In this document: positions 1-9,346 of the stretch, piece after piece | Layout: each line of letters starts with the position of its first letter | Numbering within the stretch: the stretch's first letter is position 1 | NCBI RefSeq assembly: GCF_005869935.1 | Contig: NZ_SZQF01000009.1 | Location: forward strand, 1-64,000 | From: Winogradskyella algicola | Lineage (GTDB): Bacteria > Bacteroidota > Bacteroidia > Flavobacteriales > Flavobacteriaceae | Length of the DNA: 64,000 nt | Direction of reading: 5' to 3' | Translations under genes and position numbers: made by a program | The notes under the pieces: model-generated | Database searches by the model: none | What the model saw: the letters and a program-made list of their open reading frames with translations, nothing else | What the model was told of the DNA's origin: nothing

Positions 1-2791
1 CATCGCGGTCGCTCAGATCAAACTCCACAAAACCGTCGGTGTCGTCGTCGCATTCCTCCAAGGCCATTGGCATGTTCGCAACTGGATTGCCCAATACCTC
101 TAGTTCTAAGGTGGTGACTGCATAACAATTTGTAGCAGCGTCCTCCAAACGAACATAAATTGTTTGGTTATTTTGAGTTGTATTTACATAACCATCAAAT
201 ATTTCTGCAGTGTCAGTATCTGCTCCAAGCATTGATTCGTGAAAAGACACATCAACTCCTGTTTGTCCATTTAAAATTTCAGTAATCTTAGTTGTAATGT
301 TAAATGGTGCAAAACCATCAGTATCATCATCACAAACCTGAAGTGGAGTTACAGCAACAACATTTGGTAAAGGATTAACTATTACATCGAAAGTAGTAGT
401 ACCATAACAATCTGGATTTGCAGGATCTTGGACTCTAACAAATATTGTTTCTGTATTTGGAGTAACATTAGTGTAAATTGTAGGTAAACCACCTACATTA
501 TTATCAGCATCGTCTTGGCTAATATGAAAGGATACGTCATAAATGGCTGGATCTTGACCACCTAAAATAGCCGCTTCCTGAGTGCTTAAATCAAATGTTT
601 CAAAACCATCGTTAGTTGGATCATCACATGCCACCATATTATTAGGTTGGTTAGCCAAGGCACTAGGAATAACAATTAAGTTAAACACCGGATTAGCTGA
701 AGCATTGTAACAATTAGAATCCCCAACACTTTCAACTCTCACATATATTGGCTCTGGATTTCCACCGTTGGTATACAGAATTGGTAAAACACCTGTACCT
801 GCATCAGCATCAGCAAAACTTGTATGATAGGTTACAGTAAAATCTGTATCTGGCTGAGGACCTAGTATTCCAAGAGTTTGTGCGCCTAGGTTAAACTCTT
901 CAATTCCATCATTAGACACATCATCACATAATTCTAAATCTGGAACAGGATTTATATCTGGTTGACCTGAAACATTCAATGTAAATGGTAGCACCTCATA
1001 ACACCCAGAATCTAAATACTCAACCCTAATGTAAATAACTTCGCCATCTGTACCTGAATAGTTATTTAAGTCTACGATTGCTCCAACATCAGTATCTGCA
1101 TCTGCTTGTGAATTATGGTAAGTAACCACCAAATCGCCAGCATTAGCAGCACTTGCCAGAACAACTGCCGTATTTGTTTCTAAATCAAAAATGTAAGGAG
1201 GAACACCTGTATCACAAATAAATAAGTTGTTTGGCGCTTCTGTTACTATTTCTGGTAACACATCGATACATACTTCTTCTGTGTACTCACAACCAAAGTC
1301 ATCCATCGCTCTATAAGTGTAACAATACTGGCCAGAATTAGGAGGTGTTACTGTAATAATATTTCCGTTAGTGTTTGTTATTGTAGGATCTGCGTCCCAA
1401 GCCTCTGAGGTAATAACAGGTGTAAAAGATAATTCTGGTGGTTGAATCGCTGGATCGAAATTCAAATACCACTCAAATATATATCCATTATCAATCGATA
1501 AATTGTCTACAACTCTAATTGTCCAAGTTCCATTTAATTGTGTACCAAGTAAACCATTAAAACTCTCAAATGGTAAATATGTACCAGGCACCCAAGAATT
1601 ATTAGGTGGATTTGTACCATTAATCTCTGTTGGTGCATCCTCTAATAACACAGAAGCACTCATTGAAAAACAGTATGTCTCGCCTGTTCCTGGTACTAGC
1701 GAGTTATCATCATTGGCTCCACCAAAATAAGTACCTCCACCTGCTTGATCAAATAATCTAATTTCTTGTCCACTAGGTCCTTCTATAAATATATCTAAAT
1801 CACCTGAATAAGAATGTTCCATATTCAAACAAACCTCTATTAATTGGTTAGGGTCTGTTAATGTTTGTGAAGACTCAAAACAATCAACAACTATTGAAGA
1901 TGTATATTGTTGACCCGATCCGTCAGGTAAAAATGTTTGTTCAGCTACAGGCGGAGTACAGTCATTAATAAACTGAACTGGGTTGACAACACCTGTTATA
2001 TCTGTACTTTCCCCGAAACATATGGTGTTTTCGGCAGCACCTGTACCAGTAAAATCTGCTTCTGTACCTACTTGAATGACTTGATTTATAAGATTAGTAT
2101 TGGAACAACCTTCTGGATCTTCAGATGTATTGGTATCTCTAATATTTAAGTTTACAATATAAACACCTGGGTCTGGATATGAAAAAACGGCTGTTTGACC
2201 TGTAACTGTATTACCATCGCCTAAATCCCATTCGTATGTGGCACCTGTGCCATCAACTTCAAAAACTCCACTACCATTTAATGTAATTTCTTCATCGGGA
2301 CACACTCTAATATAACCATCTCCATTTGGCGCCGGAACAGAAGAATCTATTTGAGAATTAATGGACTGGCAAGGAGTTAAACAAGATATATTTGCTGCCC
2401 AACCACTTCCACTACCCGAAGCATTGGATATAAATTCAATTGTTATACAACCTCCTGTATTTTCCTCTGTTGCAGAAACTACACCAGGTGAATCACCACC
2501 TGAGAATTGACCAAAGGCGTCGGCAGCTGTAGAATCACCATTATATATAGTCATCACATCTGCATTCAACTGAGTGGTAAACTCCGTAAAATCCAATATC
2601 ACTCTTTGCCCTGGATTTTCAGGACATATTGTTAATACAAAACTTTCGTCATTTCCATAATTTCCAAACTCACCACCAGAATCGTAAAAAACTCCACCAC
2701 ATTGGCTAACTGTCCCATTCTGCATATTAACATCTTGAGCAATCAAAACCGATGAAAATACTATTGTTATTAAAGTTAATAAATACTTCAT
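1..2791 (-). CDS. Large secreted CUB / PKD / P-domain protein with repeated modules (3' end outside window)
   Basis: The reading frame runs from ATG at 2791 (MKYLLTLITIVFSSVLIAQ, a typical Sec signal peptide) to the window edge, about 930 codons without a stop. In order it shows a CUB-like region with paired cysteines (about residues 25-130), a PKD-like stretch with a WDLGDG core, a proprotein-convertase P-domain-like block (HSYSGDLDIFIEGPSGQ, then NNSWVPGTYLPF), and then at least five modules of about 100 residues carrying a DDxxNDGFxxFDL-like signature and YHxSxADA. Such modules are common in flavobacterial T9SS cargo, and a C-terminal sorting or gliding-associated domain is expected beyond the edge but is not visible. 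The N-terminal half is clearly paralogous to the product at 9347-11380. The start lies only 12 bp after the stop of the small upstream gene, so the two are probably cotranscribed. The exact role is unknown; a cell-surface adhesin or structural protein is the likeliest reading. Confidence 0.85.
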   Translation of the reverse strand, partial: MKYLLTLITIVFSSVLIAQDVNMQNGTVSQCGGVFYDSGGEFGNYGNDESFVLTICPENPGQRVILDFTEFTTQLNADVMTIYNGDSTAADAFGQFSGGDSPGVVSATEENTGGCITIEFISNASGSGSGWAANISCLTPCQSINSQIDSSVPAPNGDGYIRVCPDEEITLNGSGVFEVDGTGATYEWDLGDGNTVTGQTAVFSYPDPGVYIVNLNIRDTNTSEDPEGCSNTNLINQVIQVGTEADFTGTGAAENTICFGESTDITGVVNPVQFINDCTPPVAEQTFLPDGSGQQYTSSIVVDCFESSQTLTDPNQLIEVCLNMEHSYSGDLDIFIEGPSGQEIRLFDQAGGGTYFGGANDDNSLVPGTGETYCFSMSASVLLEDAPTEINGTNPPNNSWVPGTYLPFESFNGLLGTQLNGTWTIRVVDNLSIDNGYIFEWYLNFDPAIQPPELSFTPVITSEAWDADPTITNTNGNIITVTPPNSGQYCYTYRAMDDFGCEYTEEVCIDVLPEIVTEAPNNLFICDTGVPPYIFDLETNTAVVLASAANAGDLVVTYHNSQADADTDVGAIVDLNNYSGTDGEVIYIRVEYLDSGCYEVLPFTLNVSGQPDINPVPDLELCDDVSNDGIEEFNLGAQTLGILGPQPDTDFTVTYHTSFADADAGTGVLPILYTNGGNPEPIYVRVESVGDSNCYNASANPVFNLIVIPSALANQPNNMVACDDPTNDGFETFDLSTQEAAILGGQDPAIYDVSFHISQDDADNNVGGLPTIYTNVTPNTETIFVRVQDPANPDCYGTTTFDVIVNPLPNVVAVTPLQVCDDDTDGFAPFNITTKITEILNGQTGVDVSFHESMLGADTDTAEIFDGYVNTTQNNQTIYVRLEDAATNCYAVTTLELEVLGNPVANMPMALEECDDDTDGFVEFDLSDRD

Positions 2792-2803
2792 TGTGTAATT
2801 TTT

Positions 2804-3265
2804 TTAGTGATGTTGAGATTTTATGGTTATAAAATAATTGGTGTTGTCTACCTGATACATCTTGTCTCCTCTAGCATGAAAAGCAAAATTATATTTTAAA
2901 GGATTGAAGTTCTTTGGGTCAAACGTTTTATCTCTCTCTAAATCTGAAACAAAACTATTTAGAAGAGGAATCTCTGATAGCTTCTGACAATCTTTTTTAT
3001 CACTCTCTTTAGAGATGTACTCAATTACTATTCTATTTCTTAACAAATCTTTAACACTCTTTAAACGGAAAGCGTTACTGTAAATGTATTTTTCTGCGTA
3101 CTCACCATAAACCTCATCTATTTGAAGTCGCTCCTTAGTTGTTAATGGTAAATCTACATTGTCTTTAAACTCAATAACCTTAAGAGGAACTTTGTTATTT
3201 TTTTCTTGACCAGATGAACACAACGGCAAGAGTATTAAAATGAAAATTGTAAGAAATTTATTCAT
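2804..3265 (-). CDS. Small exported protein of unknown function (possible lipoprotein)
   Basis: The 153-residue product starts with MNKFLTIFILILLPLCSSGQ, a signal peptide that could end either at a lipobox-like LPLC or at a signal-peptidase I site after the SGQ. The mature part is hydrophilic and mixed in charge, with no motif I recognise. It lies immediately upstream of the giant T9SS-type gene on the same strand (12-bp gap), so it may be made with it and act in the envelope. The lysine-rich, low-complexity start and A/T-rich upstream DNA are ordinary for this genome. I cannot assign a function. Confidence 0.7.
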   Translation of the reverse strand: MNKFLTIFILILLPLCSSGQEKNNKVPLKVIEFKDNVDLPLTTKERLQIDEVYGEYAEKYIYSNAFRLKSVKDLLRNRIVIEYISKESDKKDCQKLSEIPLLNSFVSDLERDKTFDPKNFNPLKYNFAFHARGDKMYQVDNTNYFITIKSQHH

Positions 3266-3414
3266 AGCTTAACCTTATTTTAAAGTTTGGAAAATTAAGA
3301 AAATTTTATAAAAACCATTGTTAATTCGTCAATGATATTAACATTTTAACGGTTTTAGATATATAACAAGTATAATTGTAAAACTCCTACCACTCCTATC
3401 CTATTTTTATTACG

Positions 3415-3422
3415 TATCTTTG
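3415..3422 (+). promoter_or_regulatory. Bacteroidota-type -7 box (TATCTTTG) for folE
   Basis: TATCTTTG matches the TAnnTTTG -7 consensus of the Bacteroidota primary sigma factor and lies 38 bp before the folE ATG. No clear -33 TTG was seen at the expected spacing, so the call rests on the one box and its position. Confidence 0.5.
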
Positions 3423-3460
3423 CAATTTCTTTTTAAAGATTGATTAATAATTATTTAACT

Positions 3461-4138
3461 ATGAAAATCGATAACGATTTTAACGATATAGACGCTTTGG
3501 GCGATAACCACATAGGTTCATCTAGCGATACGCCAATGAGAGATGATGCTTTTGAATTATCAAAAGAAGAAAAAATAGACATTATTAAAGATGATGTAAG
3601 ACACATCATGGAAACCCTAGGACTAGATCTTACCGATGATAGCCTAAAAGGCACACCAAACCGAGTTGCAAAAATGTTTGTAAATGAAATTTTTGGTGGA
3701 CTTAACCCTAATAAAAAACCTAGTGCATCTACTTTTGACAATAAGTATAAGTATGGTGAAATGCTAGTAGAAAAAAATATTACCGTTTATTCTACTTGCG
3801 AGCATCACTTGTTGCCTATCGTAGGAAGAGCTCATGTTGCTTATATTTCTAATGGTACTGTAGTTGGCCTTTCTAAAATGAATAGAATTGTAGATTACTA
3901 TGCCAAACGTCCTCAGGTGCAAGAGCGCCTTACCATACAAATTGTAAAAGAACTTCAAAACGTATTGAACACCGAAGATGTTGCCTGTGTCATTGACGCT
4001 AAACATTTGTGCGTTAACTCTCGCGGCATAAGAGATATTGAAAGTAGTACTGTGACTTCTGAATTTGGTGGAAAATTTAAAGAAAAAGAAACGCGAAGAG
4101 AGTTCCTTGACTACATTCAATTAGACACAAAGTTTTAA
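3461..4138 (+). CDS. folE: GTP cyclohydrolase I (FolE)
   Basis: This 225-residue cytosolic enzyme converts GTP to 7,8-dihydroneopterin triphosphate, the first step of folate/pterin synthesis. The family signatures are intact: YSTCEHHLLPIVGRAHVAY, with zinc ligands Cys113 and His116 in CEHH, and HLCVNSRGI with the third ligand Cys184. QERLT and the C-terminal SEFGG complete the fold. An in-frame TTG lies seven codons upstream, but the ATG at 3461 is preferred because it follows the promoter box at normal distance. The first 35 or so residues are an acidic extension of the kind seen in other Bacteroidota homologues. Next on the strand is cysS, 58 bp away. Confidence is high. Confidence 0.97.
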   Translation: MKIDNDFNDIDALGDNHIGSSSDTPMRDDAFELSKEEKIDIIKDDVRHIMETLGLDLTDDSLKGTPNRVAKMFVNEIFGGLNPNKKPSASTFDNKYKYGEMLVEKNITVYSTCEHHLLPIVGRAHVAYISNGTVVGLSKMNRIVDYYAKRPQVQERLTIQIVKELQNVLNTEDVACVIDAKHLCVNSRGIRDIESSTVTSEFGGKFKEKETRREFLDYIQLDTKF

Positions 4139-4196
4139 TTTGTTTCCTCTTACTTTGTTCTTTAGTTTTGTTTAAACATTTTTTGAATTTTACAAC

Positions 4197-5678
4197 ATGC
4201 CTTTGTACGATACCCAAACTATAAAAATTTACAATTCCTTTTCTGGCGAAAAAGAAGTCTTTAAACCTATAAATGATGGATATGTTGGTATGTATGTTTG
4301 TGGTCCGACAGTATATAGCAACGTACATTTAGGAAATGTAAGAACCTTTATGTCCTTTGATGTTATCTTTAGATATTTAAAACATCTAGGATATAAAATA
4401 AGGTATGTTAGAAATATCACTGACGCTGGTCATTTAGAAAATGATGCAGATGAAGGTGAAGACCGAATTGCTAAAAAGGCAAGACTAGAAGCTATTGAAC
4501 CAATGGAAGTGGTGCAACGCTACACTGTAGATTTTCATAACATCTTAAACAAATTCAACTTTTTACCTCCTAGTATAGAACCAACCGCAACTGGTCATAT
4601 CATTGAGCAAATAGAACTCATTAAAACCATTATAGATAATGGCATGGCATATGTAGTTAATGGTTCTGTTTACTTTGATGTACATAAATACAATGAGACT
4701 AAACCTTACGGAATCTTAAGCAAGCGTAAACTCGAAGATTTAATTCATAACACCAGAGCACTTGATGGTCAATCAGACAAGAAAAACCCTCAAGATTTTG
4801 CGCTTTGGAAAAAAGCCGAGCCACAACACATAATGCGTTGGCCTTCTCCTTGGAGTGATGGTTTCCCAGGATGGCATTTAGAGTGTACAGCTATGAGTAC
4901 CAAGTATCTTGGTGAGCAGTTTGATATTCATGGTGGTGGAATGGATTTAAAATTTCCGCATCACGAATGTGAAATTGCTCAGGCTGAAGCTTGTAATAAT
5001 CATTCACCAGTAAATTATTGGATGCATGCCAATATGCTTATAATGAATGGCAAAAAAATGGCGAAATCTACAGGTAATTTTATTCTGCCTAATGAAATTT
5101 TTTCTGGAGACAATCCTCACATCACTAAAGCATATGCACCAAGCGTAGCTAGATTTTTTATGCTTCAGGCGCACTATAGAAGTATTTTAGATTTCACTAA
5201 TAATGGTTTATTAGCTAGTGAAAAAGGGTTTTATAGATTAATGGATGCTATTAATTTAATTGAAGATTTAAAAACTAGTGAATCATCATCATTTAATATT
5301 TCTGAATGGAAACAAAAATGTTATGATGCAATGAATGATGACTTTAATACTCCTATTTTAATAGCAACCTTATTTGACGCTGCAAAGTTTATCAATCAAG
5401 TTAAAGATGGTAGCGCAACAATAACTAAAGAAGATTTGGGCTTATTGAAAGAAACACTAGAAAACTTCACTTTTGATATTTTAGGCTTAGTTAATGTTTC
5501 TAAAGAAAATACAGGTTCTGACAAGTTATCTGGTGCTGTTGAAATTTTAATTAACCTTAGAAAAGAAGCGAGACAAAATAAAGATTTTGCATTGTCTGAT
5601 AAAATCAGGGATGAACTCGCAGAAGTTGGTATTCAACTAAATGATAGTAGGGAAGGCACTACATTTACGACTAATTAA
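4197..5678 (+). CDS. cysS: Cysteinyl-tRNA synthetase
   Basis: The 493-residue class I aminoacyl-tRNA synthetase charges tRNA-Cys. Visible hallmarks are [15 protein letters not shown], where HLGN (residues 44-47) is the HIGH motif and Cys35 is the first zinc ligand. [10 protein letters not shown] and HHECEIAQ supply the remaining Cys/His zinc site. KMAKSTGN near residues 287-293 is the KMSKS loop. A DALR-type helical region and a short C-terminal domain ending in GTTFTTN complete the usual length. The start is the only ATG before the conserved N-terminus. It lies between folE and yidD on the same strand with short gaps. Confidence 0.97.
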   Translation: MPLYDTQTIKIYNSFSGEKEVFKPINDGYVGMYVCGPTVYSNVHLGNVRTFMSFDVIFRYLKHLGYKIRYVRNITDAGHLENDADEGEDRIAKKARLEAIEPMEVVQRYTVDFHNILNKFNFLPPSIEPTATGHIIEQIELIKTIIDNGMAYVVNGSVYFDVHKYNETKPYGILSKRKLEDLIHNTRALDGQSDKKNPQDFALWKKAEPQHIMRWPSPWSDGFPGWHLECTAMSTKYLGEQFDIHGGGMDLKFPHHECEIAQAEACNNHSPVNYWMHANMLIMNGKKMAKSTGNFILPNEIFSGDNPHITKAYAPSVARFFMLQAHYRSILDFTNNGLLASEKGFYRLMDAINLIEDLKTSESSSFNISEWKQKCYDAMNDDFNTPILIATLFDAAKFINQVKDGSATITKEDLGLLKETLENFTFDILGLVNVSKENTGSDKLSGAVEILINLRKEARQNKDFALSDKIRDELAEVGIQLNDSREGTTFTTN

Positions 5679-5723
5679 AGCCTATCCTAAATCCTTTCCA
5701 AAGGAAAGGACTTTACTAAGAAT

Positions 5724-5960
5724 ATGAAAAAAGTTCTGATTGCACCGTTTATTTTTTTAATCAAAGTCTATCAAACTTTTATATCGCCAATAACTCCAGC
5801 AACTTGCAGGTATCAACCAACGTGTTCTCATTATGCCAAGGAAGCTTTAGAGGTGCATGGTTTTTTTAAAGGAGGTAAATTGGCATTAAAACGGATTTTT
5901 AGTTGTCATCCTTGGGGAGGTAAAGGATTTGACCCAGTACCTAAAAAGGATGACAACTAA
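5724..5960 (+). CDS. yidD: Membrane protein insertion efficiency factor YidD
   Basis: The 78-residue protein has the compact YidD fold signatures: [23 protein letters not shown], a second conserved Cys in [13 protein letters not shown], and an amphipathic N-terminus that attaches to the inner membrane. YidD assists YidC/Sec-dependent insertion of membrane proteins. It begins 45 bp after cysS. The odd point is that the last 16 codons are repeated, divergently, 144 bp downstream in the same frame (see 5961-6101), so the present C-terminus KKDDN may be a replacement. The core residues are all present and the gene should be functional. Confidence 0.92.
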   Translation: MKKVLIAPFIFLIKVYQTFISPITPATCRYQPTCSHYAKEALEVHGFFKGGKLALKRIFSCHPWGGKGFDPVPKKDDN

Positions 5961-6101
5961 AAATTTTGCTATCGCGCCAGCTCGCCCATTGACTACGTCG
6001 AATCTTCGATTTCGTTAAAAATGTACACTGTACATTTTCTTAACACTCTGTCGCCTTGGGGCGGTAAAGGTTATGACCCTGTACCTCCAAAAGAAGATTA
6101 A
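5961..6101 (+). pseudogene. In-frame insert plus second copy of the yidD C-terminal tail
   Basis: Directly after the yidD stop the same frame stays open to 6101. It first encodes a segment containing IDYVESSISLKMYTVHFLNT and then, from 6051, SPWGGKGYDPVPPKED and a stop. That end matches the yidD tail [17 protein letters not shown], but with many nucleotide changes. The insert contains a near-perfect inverted repeat centred near 6029 (AATGTACACTGTACATT, extended by GTTAA/TTAAC; 6014-6044). The simplest reading is a short palindromic repeat element inserted at the end of yidD with tail duplication or replacement. An in-frame ATG at 6021 could give a 26-residue peptide, but nothing suggests it is a gene. 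Confidence 0.6.
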
Positions 6102-6166
6102 TATTACGTTAATCCTATTTTCTCTCCCTAACAAAATCTTATATTTACAGCGAAAAGATTATAAAT

Positions 6167-6991
6167 ATGCATGCATTAAAAATATATTGGGATCCTATAA
6201 AATCTATTGATTTAGGCTTTTTTGAACTTCATTTCTACAGCCTTATGTGGATAATAGCCTTTATCTTAGGGTTTCAAATCACCAAGCGTATCTGGAAAAA
6301 TGAAAATCAATCTAACGAGTCTTTAGATTCTTTGTTTATATATTCCGTTTTAGGAATAATGATTGGTGCGAGATTAGGCCATGTCATTTTTTACCAACCA
6401 GAATTATTTGGAGAAGACTTTTTCAGCATCTTTTTACCATTTAAGTTTAAAGGTGGTTTTGAGTTTACCGGTTTTCAAGGCCTAGCTAGCCATGGTGCTG
6501 CTATTGGTATGATAATCTCAATGTATCTATTTAATAAAAAAGTATTAAAAAAATCCATCTTATGGATACTAGACCGTGTAGTTATTGCCACGGCACTTGG
6601 TGCAGTGTTTGTAAGAATAGGGAATTTTATTAATTCAGAAATTATAGGAAAATACACTAACAGTGATTTTGGTGTCGTATTTAGACAACTTGGCGAAACA
6701 GAACCAAGACATCCTGCGCAGTTATACGAAGCATTTTGCTACATATTTGTATTTATCACTTTACTTTATTTCTACTGGAAAACCAATAAATCTAAACAAG
6801 AAGGTTTCTTATTCGGATTATTTTTAGTCTTCCTTTGGACTATACGATTCTTTGTTGAATTTGTTAAAGAAGCTCAGGTTGATGAACGCGCAGAATGGGC
6901 TTTAAATACCGGACAGTGGTTAAGCATACCTTTTATGTTAATTGGGTTATACTTTATGTTTGTCTACAAACCAAAAAACAAGATTGCTTAA
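6167..6991 (+). CDS. lgt: Prolipoprotein diacylglyceryl transferase
   Basis: The 274-residue inner-membrane enzyme transfers diacylglycerol from phosphatidylglycerol to the lipobox cysteine of prolipoproteins. The Lgt signature RIGNFINSEIIG is present from about residue 150, preceded by IGARLGHVIFYQPE and the HGA loop (ASHGAAIG), and followed by RHPAQLYEAF. About seven transmembrane helices are visible, as usual for Lgt. The stop overlaps the next start by one base (TAATG), coupling it to a DUF192 lipoprotein that would be one of its substrates. Confidence 0.96.
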   Translation: MHALKIYWDPIKSIDLGFFELHFYSLMWIIAFILGFQITKRIWKNENQSNESLDSLFIYSVLGIMIGARLGHVIFYQPELFGEDFFSIFLPFKFKGGFEFTGFQGLASHGAAIGMIISMYLFNKKVLKKSILWILDRVVIATALGAVFVRIGNFINSEIIGKYTNSDFGVVFRQLGETEPRHPAQLYEAFCYIFVFITLLYFYWKTNKSKQEGFLFGLFLVFLWTIRFFVEFVKEAQVDERAEWALNTGQWLSIPFMLIGLYFMFVYKPKNKIA

Positions 6992-7491
6992 TGAGTTATA
7001 ATCGTTTTATAAGATTTTTAATCCTTATTTTTTCTTTGGTTATGTTTTTCAATTGTAAAAATGAAAAGCATGCTACTTCGGGTGATAAAGTAGAAGTTAG
7101 TTTTAAAAAGGAAGGTATTTTACATCTCAAAAAAGCAAGTTCAGATTCTGTTATAAAAACTTTAGATATAGAACTTGCAGATGATGACTACGAAACGCAG
7201 ACAGGTTTAATGTATCGAAATAAGCTTGGTATTAACCAAGGTATGCTGTTTGTATTTCATAATGAGCAAATCCGAAGCTTTTATATGAAGAACACTAAAA
7301 TCCCTCTAGATATTATTTACATAAATGAGGCACAAGAGATTGTAAGCTTTCAGAAGAATGCTAAACCATTTGATGAAACATCCTTACCTTCTGAAGCGCC
7401 TGCCAAGTACGTTCTAGAAATTAATGCTGGTCTGTCGGATGAATGGGAGTTAGAAGTTAGTGATAAGATTGTTTTTGAAGTAACAAACTAA
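6991..7491 (+). CDS. DUF192-family lipoprotein
   Basis: The ATG at 6991 overlaps the lgt stop (TAATG) and gives 166 residues, MSYNRFIRFLILIFSLVMFFNCKNEK, with a lipoprotein-type signal whose Cys lies near residue 22. The mature part has the DUF192 core: ADDDYETQTGLMYRNKL, then GMLFVFHNEQIRSFYMKNTKIPLDIIYINE, and a YVLEINAG segment. DUF192 proteins are small envelope proteins of uncertain role. Reading frame also continues upstream of 6991 inside lgt, but the longer version would lack a proper signal peptide. The 3' end overlaps the convergent gene 7488-8342 by four bases. Confidence 0.85.
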   Translation: MSYNRFIRFLILIFSLVMFFNCKNEKHATSGDKVEVSFKKEGILHLKKASSDSVIKTLDIELADDDYETQTGLMYRNKLGINQGMLFVFHNEQIRSFYMKNTKIPLDIIYINEAQEIVSFQKNAKPFDETSLPSEAPAKYVLEINAGLSDEWELEVSDKIVFEVTN

Positions 7492-8342
7492 TGATACCCT
7501 AGCTTAGTCACCATTAAAGTTACACATCCTAAGACTATTAGGACGTAACTCAACTTTAGCTTAAAATTACTACATAAAAATAATCCACAACTTGCAAGCA
7601 TTGCCATAAAAGCCGTTTCGAGCCTAGTAATTAATATACCTAGAATCATTAAGACCAATAGTATGTGTACCCATGCTCTTTTTGGTTTCCAAAGTATGGC
7701 CATGGCAACTATAAATTCAAAAGCAATAGTTATTTTGGCAAAGAGTAAACTTACATAACCAATATTTGGAGTTATATTTTTAAAAACAATGGTTTGCCCA
7801 TCATTGGGATTGGTTTCCCATAGATTCAAATAACTTTCAGAATTACTTTGCACAATATCTAAACTTTCAGGGAAAAATTTCATTATAAACTGAAATAACG
7901 CACCCTTATTAATCATGAAGTAGTAAAAATTACCACTTGTAAACTGATCTGACATTAGTTTTTGCACTATCGAAGTTAGAATAACAATTACTAGTATTAT
8001 TTGAATGTTTTTTTGAAGAACTCCTTTATGCTGATGATACATATAAGCTATTACCGAAAGCACTACAAATGTTATCATAAAATGATGATTAGCAACCCAG
8101 AAATAAGAATGCCAAAAATCACACAAAAGAAGTGCTAAAAAAACCAGCCAAATGATAGGGTGTTTTGTTTTATCACGTAAAAAAAACCAAATGAGCAACC
8201 CTAAAAAAAGTATAGGCACTTTCCATATACTATTGAATTGAGACATAATAAAAACATAAACACCAAGTATTAAAAGTAACATTTGTATTGCCACCTTGTT
8301 ACCTTCATAGAGTTTGGACTTTATATCTTCTAAATATCTCAT
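7488..8342 (-). CDS. Polytopic membrane protein of unknown function
   Basis: The 284-residue product is mostly hydrophobic, with about eight to nine predicted membrane helices and a soluble loop near residues 150-185 (FFPESLDIVQSNSES). No catalytic motif is recognised. Its ATG overlaps the stop of the preceding gene 8339-8746 by four bases, so the pair is translationally coupled and probably works as one unit in the inner membrane. A resemblance in layout to HTTM or DoxX-like membrane proteins is possible but cannot be shown here. Confidence 0.75.
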   Translation of the reverse strand: MRYLEDIKSKLYEGNKVAIQMLLLILGVYVFIMSQFNSIWKVPILFLGLLIWFFLRDKTKHPIIWLVFLALLLCDFWHSYFWVANHHFMITFVVLSVIAYMYHQHKGVLQKNIQIILVIVILTSIVQKLMSDQFTSGNFYYFMINKGALFQFIMKFFPESLDIVQSNSESYLNLWETNPNDGQTIVFKNITPNIGYVSLLFAKITIAFEFIVAMAILWKPKRAWVHILLVLMILGILITRLETAFMAMLASCGLFLCSNFKLKLSYVLIVLGCVTLMVTKLGYH

Positions 8343-8746
8343 GGATTTATGTTTTTTAAATAAACCTCATCAATCAAAACCCTAGTATAAAGACCACTTT
8401 TTGAATCTATCTTTGGCTTCCATATCTGCATGTGAATACTGTCTCTCTGTGTTTTTTTTAAGACTAGTTTAGCGACTTTCTCTAGATGATTATTATTAGG
8501 CATTAATCTGAGAAGCTTAAAAGCTTCTTTTATATCCATGTCTTTCTCTAGTGAGTCTACAGATATACCATCCTGAATATAAATTTGGTTATGGGAGTAA
8601 TGAATCTCCGTATACATTCCATATCCACCACCTTTCCATCTGCTTAGCTGCTTGGTATGTACTAAAAAAAGCTGTACTATAATTACAATAACCATAAAAG
8701 CTGGTATGGTATAATTAAGCAATTGTCTTTTAATAGTATCGTTCAT
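8339..8746 (-). CDS. Single-span membrane protein, partner of the polytopic protein
   Basis: The 135-residue product has one N-terminal transmembrane segment (IPAFMVIVIIVQLFLV, about residues 14-29) followed by a soluble domain beginning SRWKGGGYGMYTEIHYSHNQ. The domain is likely extracytoplasmic. No family is recognised. It overlaps the next gene by four bases, and the two most likely form a two-component membrane complex of unknown job. Confidence 0.72.
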   Translation of the reverse strand: MNDTIKRQLLNYTIPAFMVIVIIVQLFLVHTKQLSRWKGGGYGMYTEIHYSHNQIYIQDGISVDSLEKDMDIKEAFKLLRLMPNNNHLEKVAKLVLKKTQRDSIHMQIWKPKIDSKSGLYTRVLIDEVYLKNINP

Positions 8747-8861
8747 TTCTTATGATTCTTTTACTAAAATAAGGAAACTACATTCATTTTTCTATAGGTT
8801 TTAATTGTTAAGCCACCAAAAAATGATATATCTTAGAGAACAATTTTTAATCATTAACTGC

Positions 8862-9287
8862 ATGAAATCATTTAAAAATCTTTCAATTTTAATTCTATCC
8901 TTAGTTTTATTCTGTTCTTTTTCACTTAAAGATTCACCTTCTTATGTAGGCAAATGGAAAGGGGAAGACAAAGGTGATATAGGCTATATAACACTTACAA
9001 AAGACGGTTATGCTTTGTTTGAATTTGATGGCCAAGTAATGGGCGGAAAATCTTTTGTGAGAGACGGTGTTGAAGCATCTATGCAATACGAAGTAGAGAA
9101 AAAAGACAATTATTACAACCTGGATATCATAGTTAAAAAAATTGAAGATGATGAAACTATGGGAACACTACAAGGCATTTTTAGGATGAATTCTGATACA
9201 GAAATGATTTTGGCTCTTGGTTTTGATGGATCTTCACGACCAACTAATTTTGAAACCGATCAAATCACCTTGAAAAAGGTGGACTAA
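8862..9287 (+). CDS. Small exported lipocalin-like protein
   Basis: The ATG at 8862 gives 141 residues beginning MKSFKNLSILILSLVLFCSFS, a signal peptide; in-frame upstream starts would place unrelated residues before the signal. The mature part starts SYVGKWKGEDKGDIGYITLTKDG and alternates beta-strands, a pattern common in small exported lipocalin-like or DUF-type proteins of Flavobacteria. No active-site motif is visible. It stands alone, facing the T9SS gene at 9347-11380 across a shared terminator. Confidence 0.7.
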   Translation: MKSFKNLSILILSLVLFCSFSLKDSPSYVGKWKGEDKGDIGYITLTKDGYALFEFDGQVMGGKSFVRDGVEASMQYEVEKKDNYYNLDIIVKKIEDDETMGTLQGIFRMNSDTEMILALGFDGSSRPTNFETDQITLKKVD

Positions 9288-9295
9288 AAAAAAAC

Positions 9296-9325
9296 AAAAA
9301 GCCTTTCTTTTCAGAAAGGCTTTTT
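9296..9325. terminator. Bidirectional intrinsic terminator
   Basis: GCCTTTCT (9301-9308), a 4-nt loop and AGAAAGGC (9313-9320) form a perfect 8-bp stem flanked by A5 and T5, serving the convergent genes ending at 9287 and 9347. Confidence 0.85.
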
Positions 9326-9346
9326 CGTAAATAAATTAATATTAAA

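Noticed and set aside
1503..2149. Plus-strand ORFs inside the giant T9SS gene
   Set aside because: Antisense to a strong coding frame; composition is not protein-like.
6021..6101. Independent 26-residue peptide gene after yidD
   Set aside because: It is better explained as the continuation of the in-frame insert and the duplicated yidD tail; no promoter or start context supports it.
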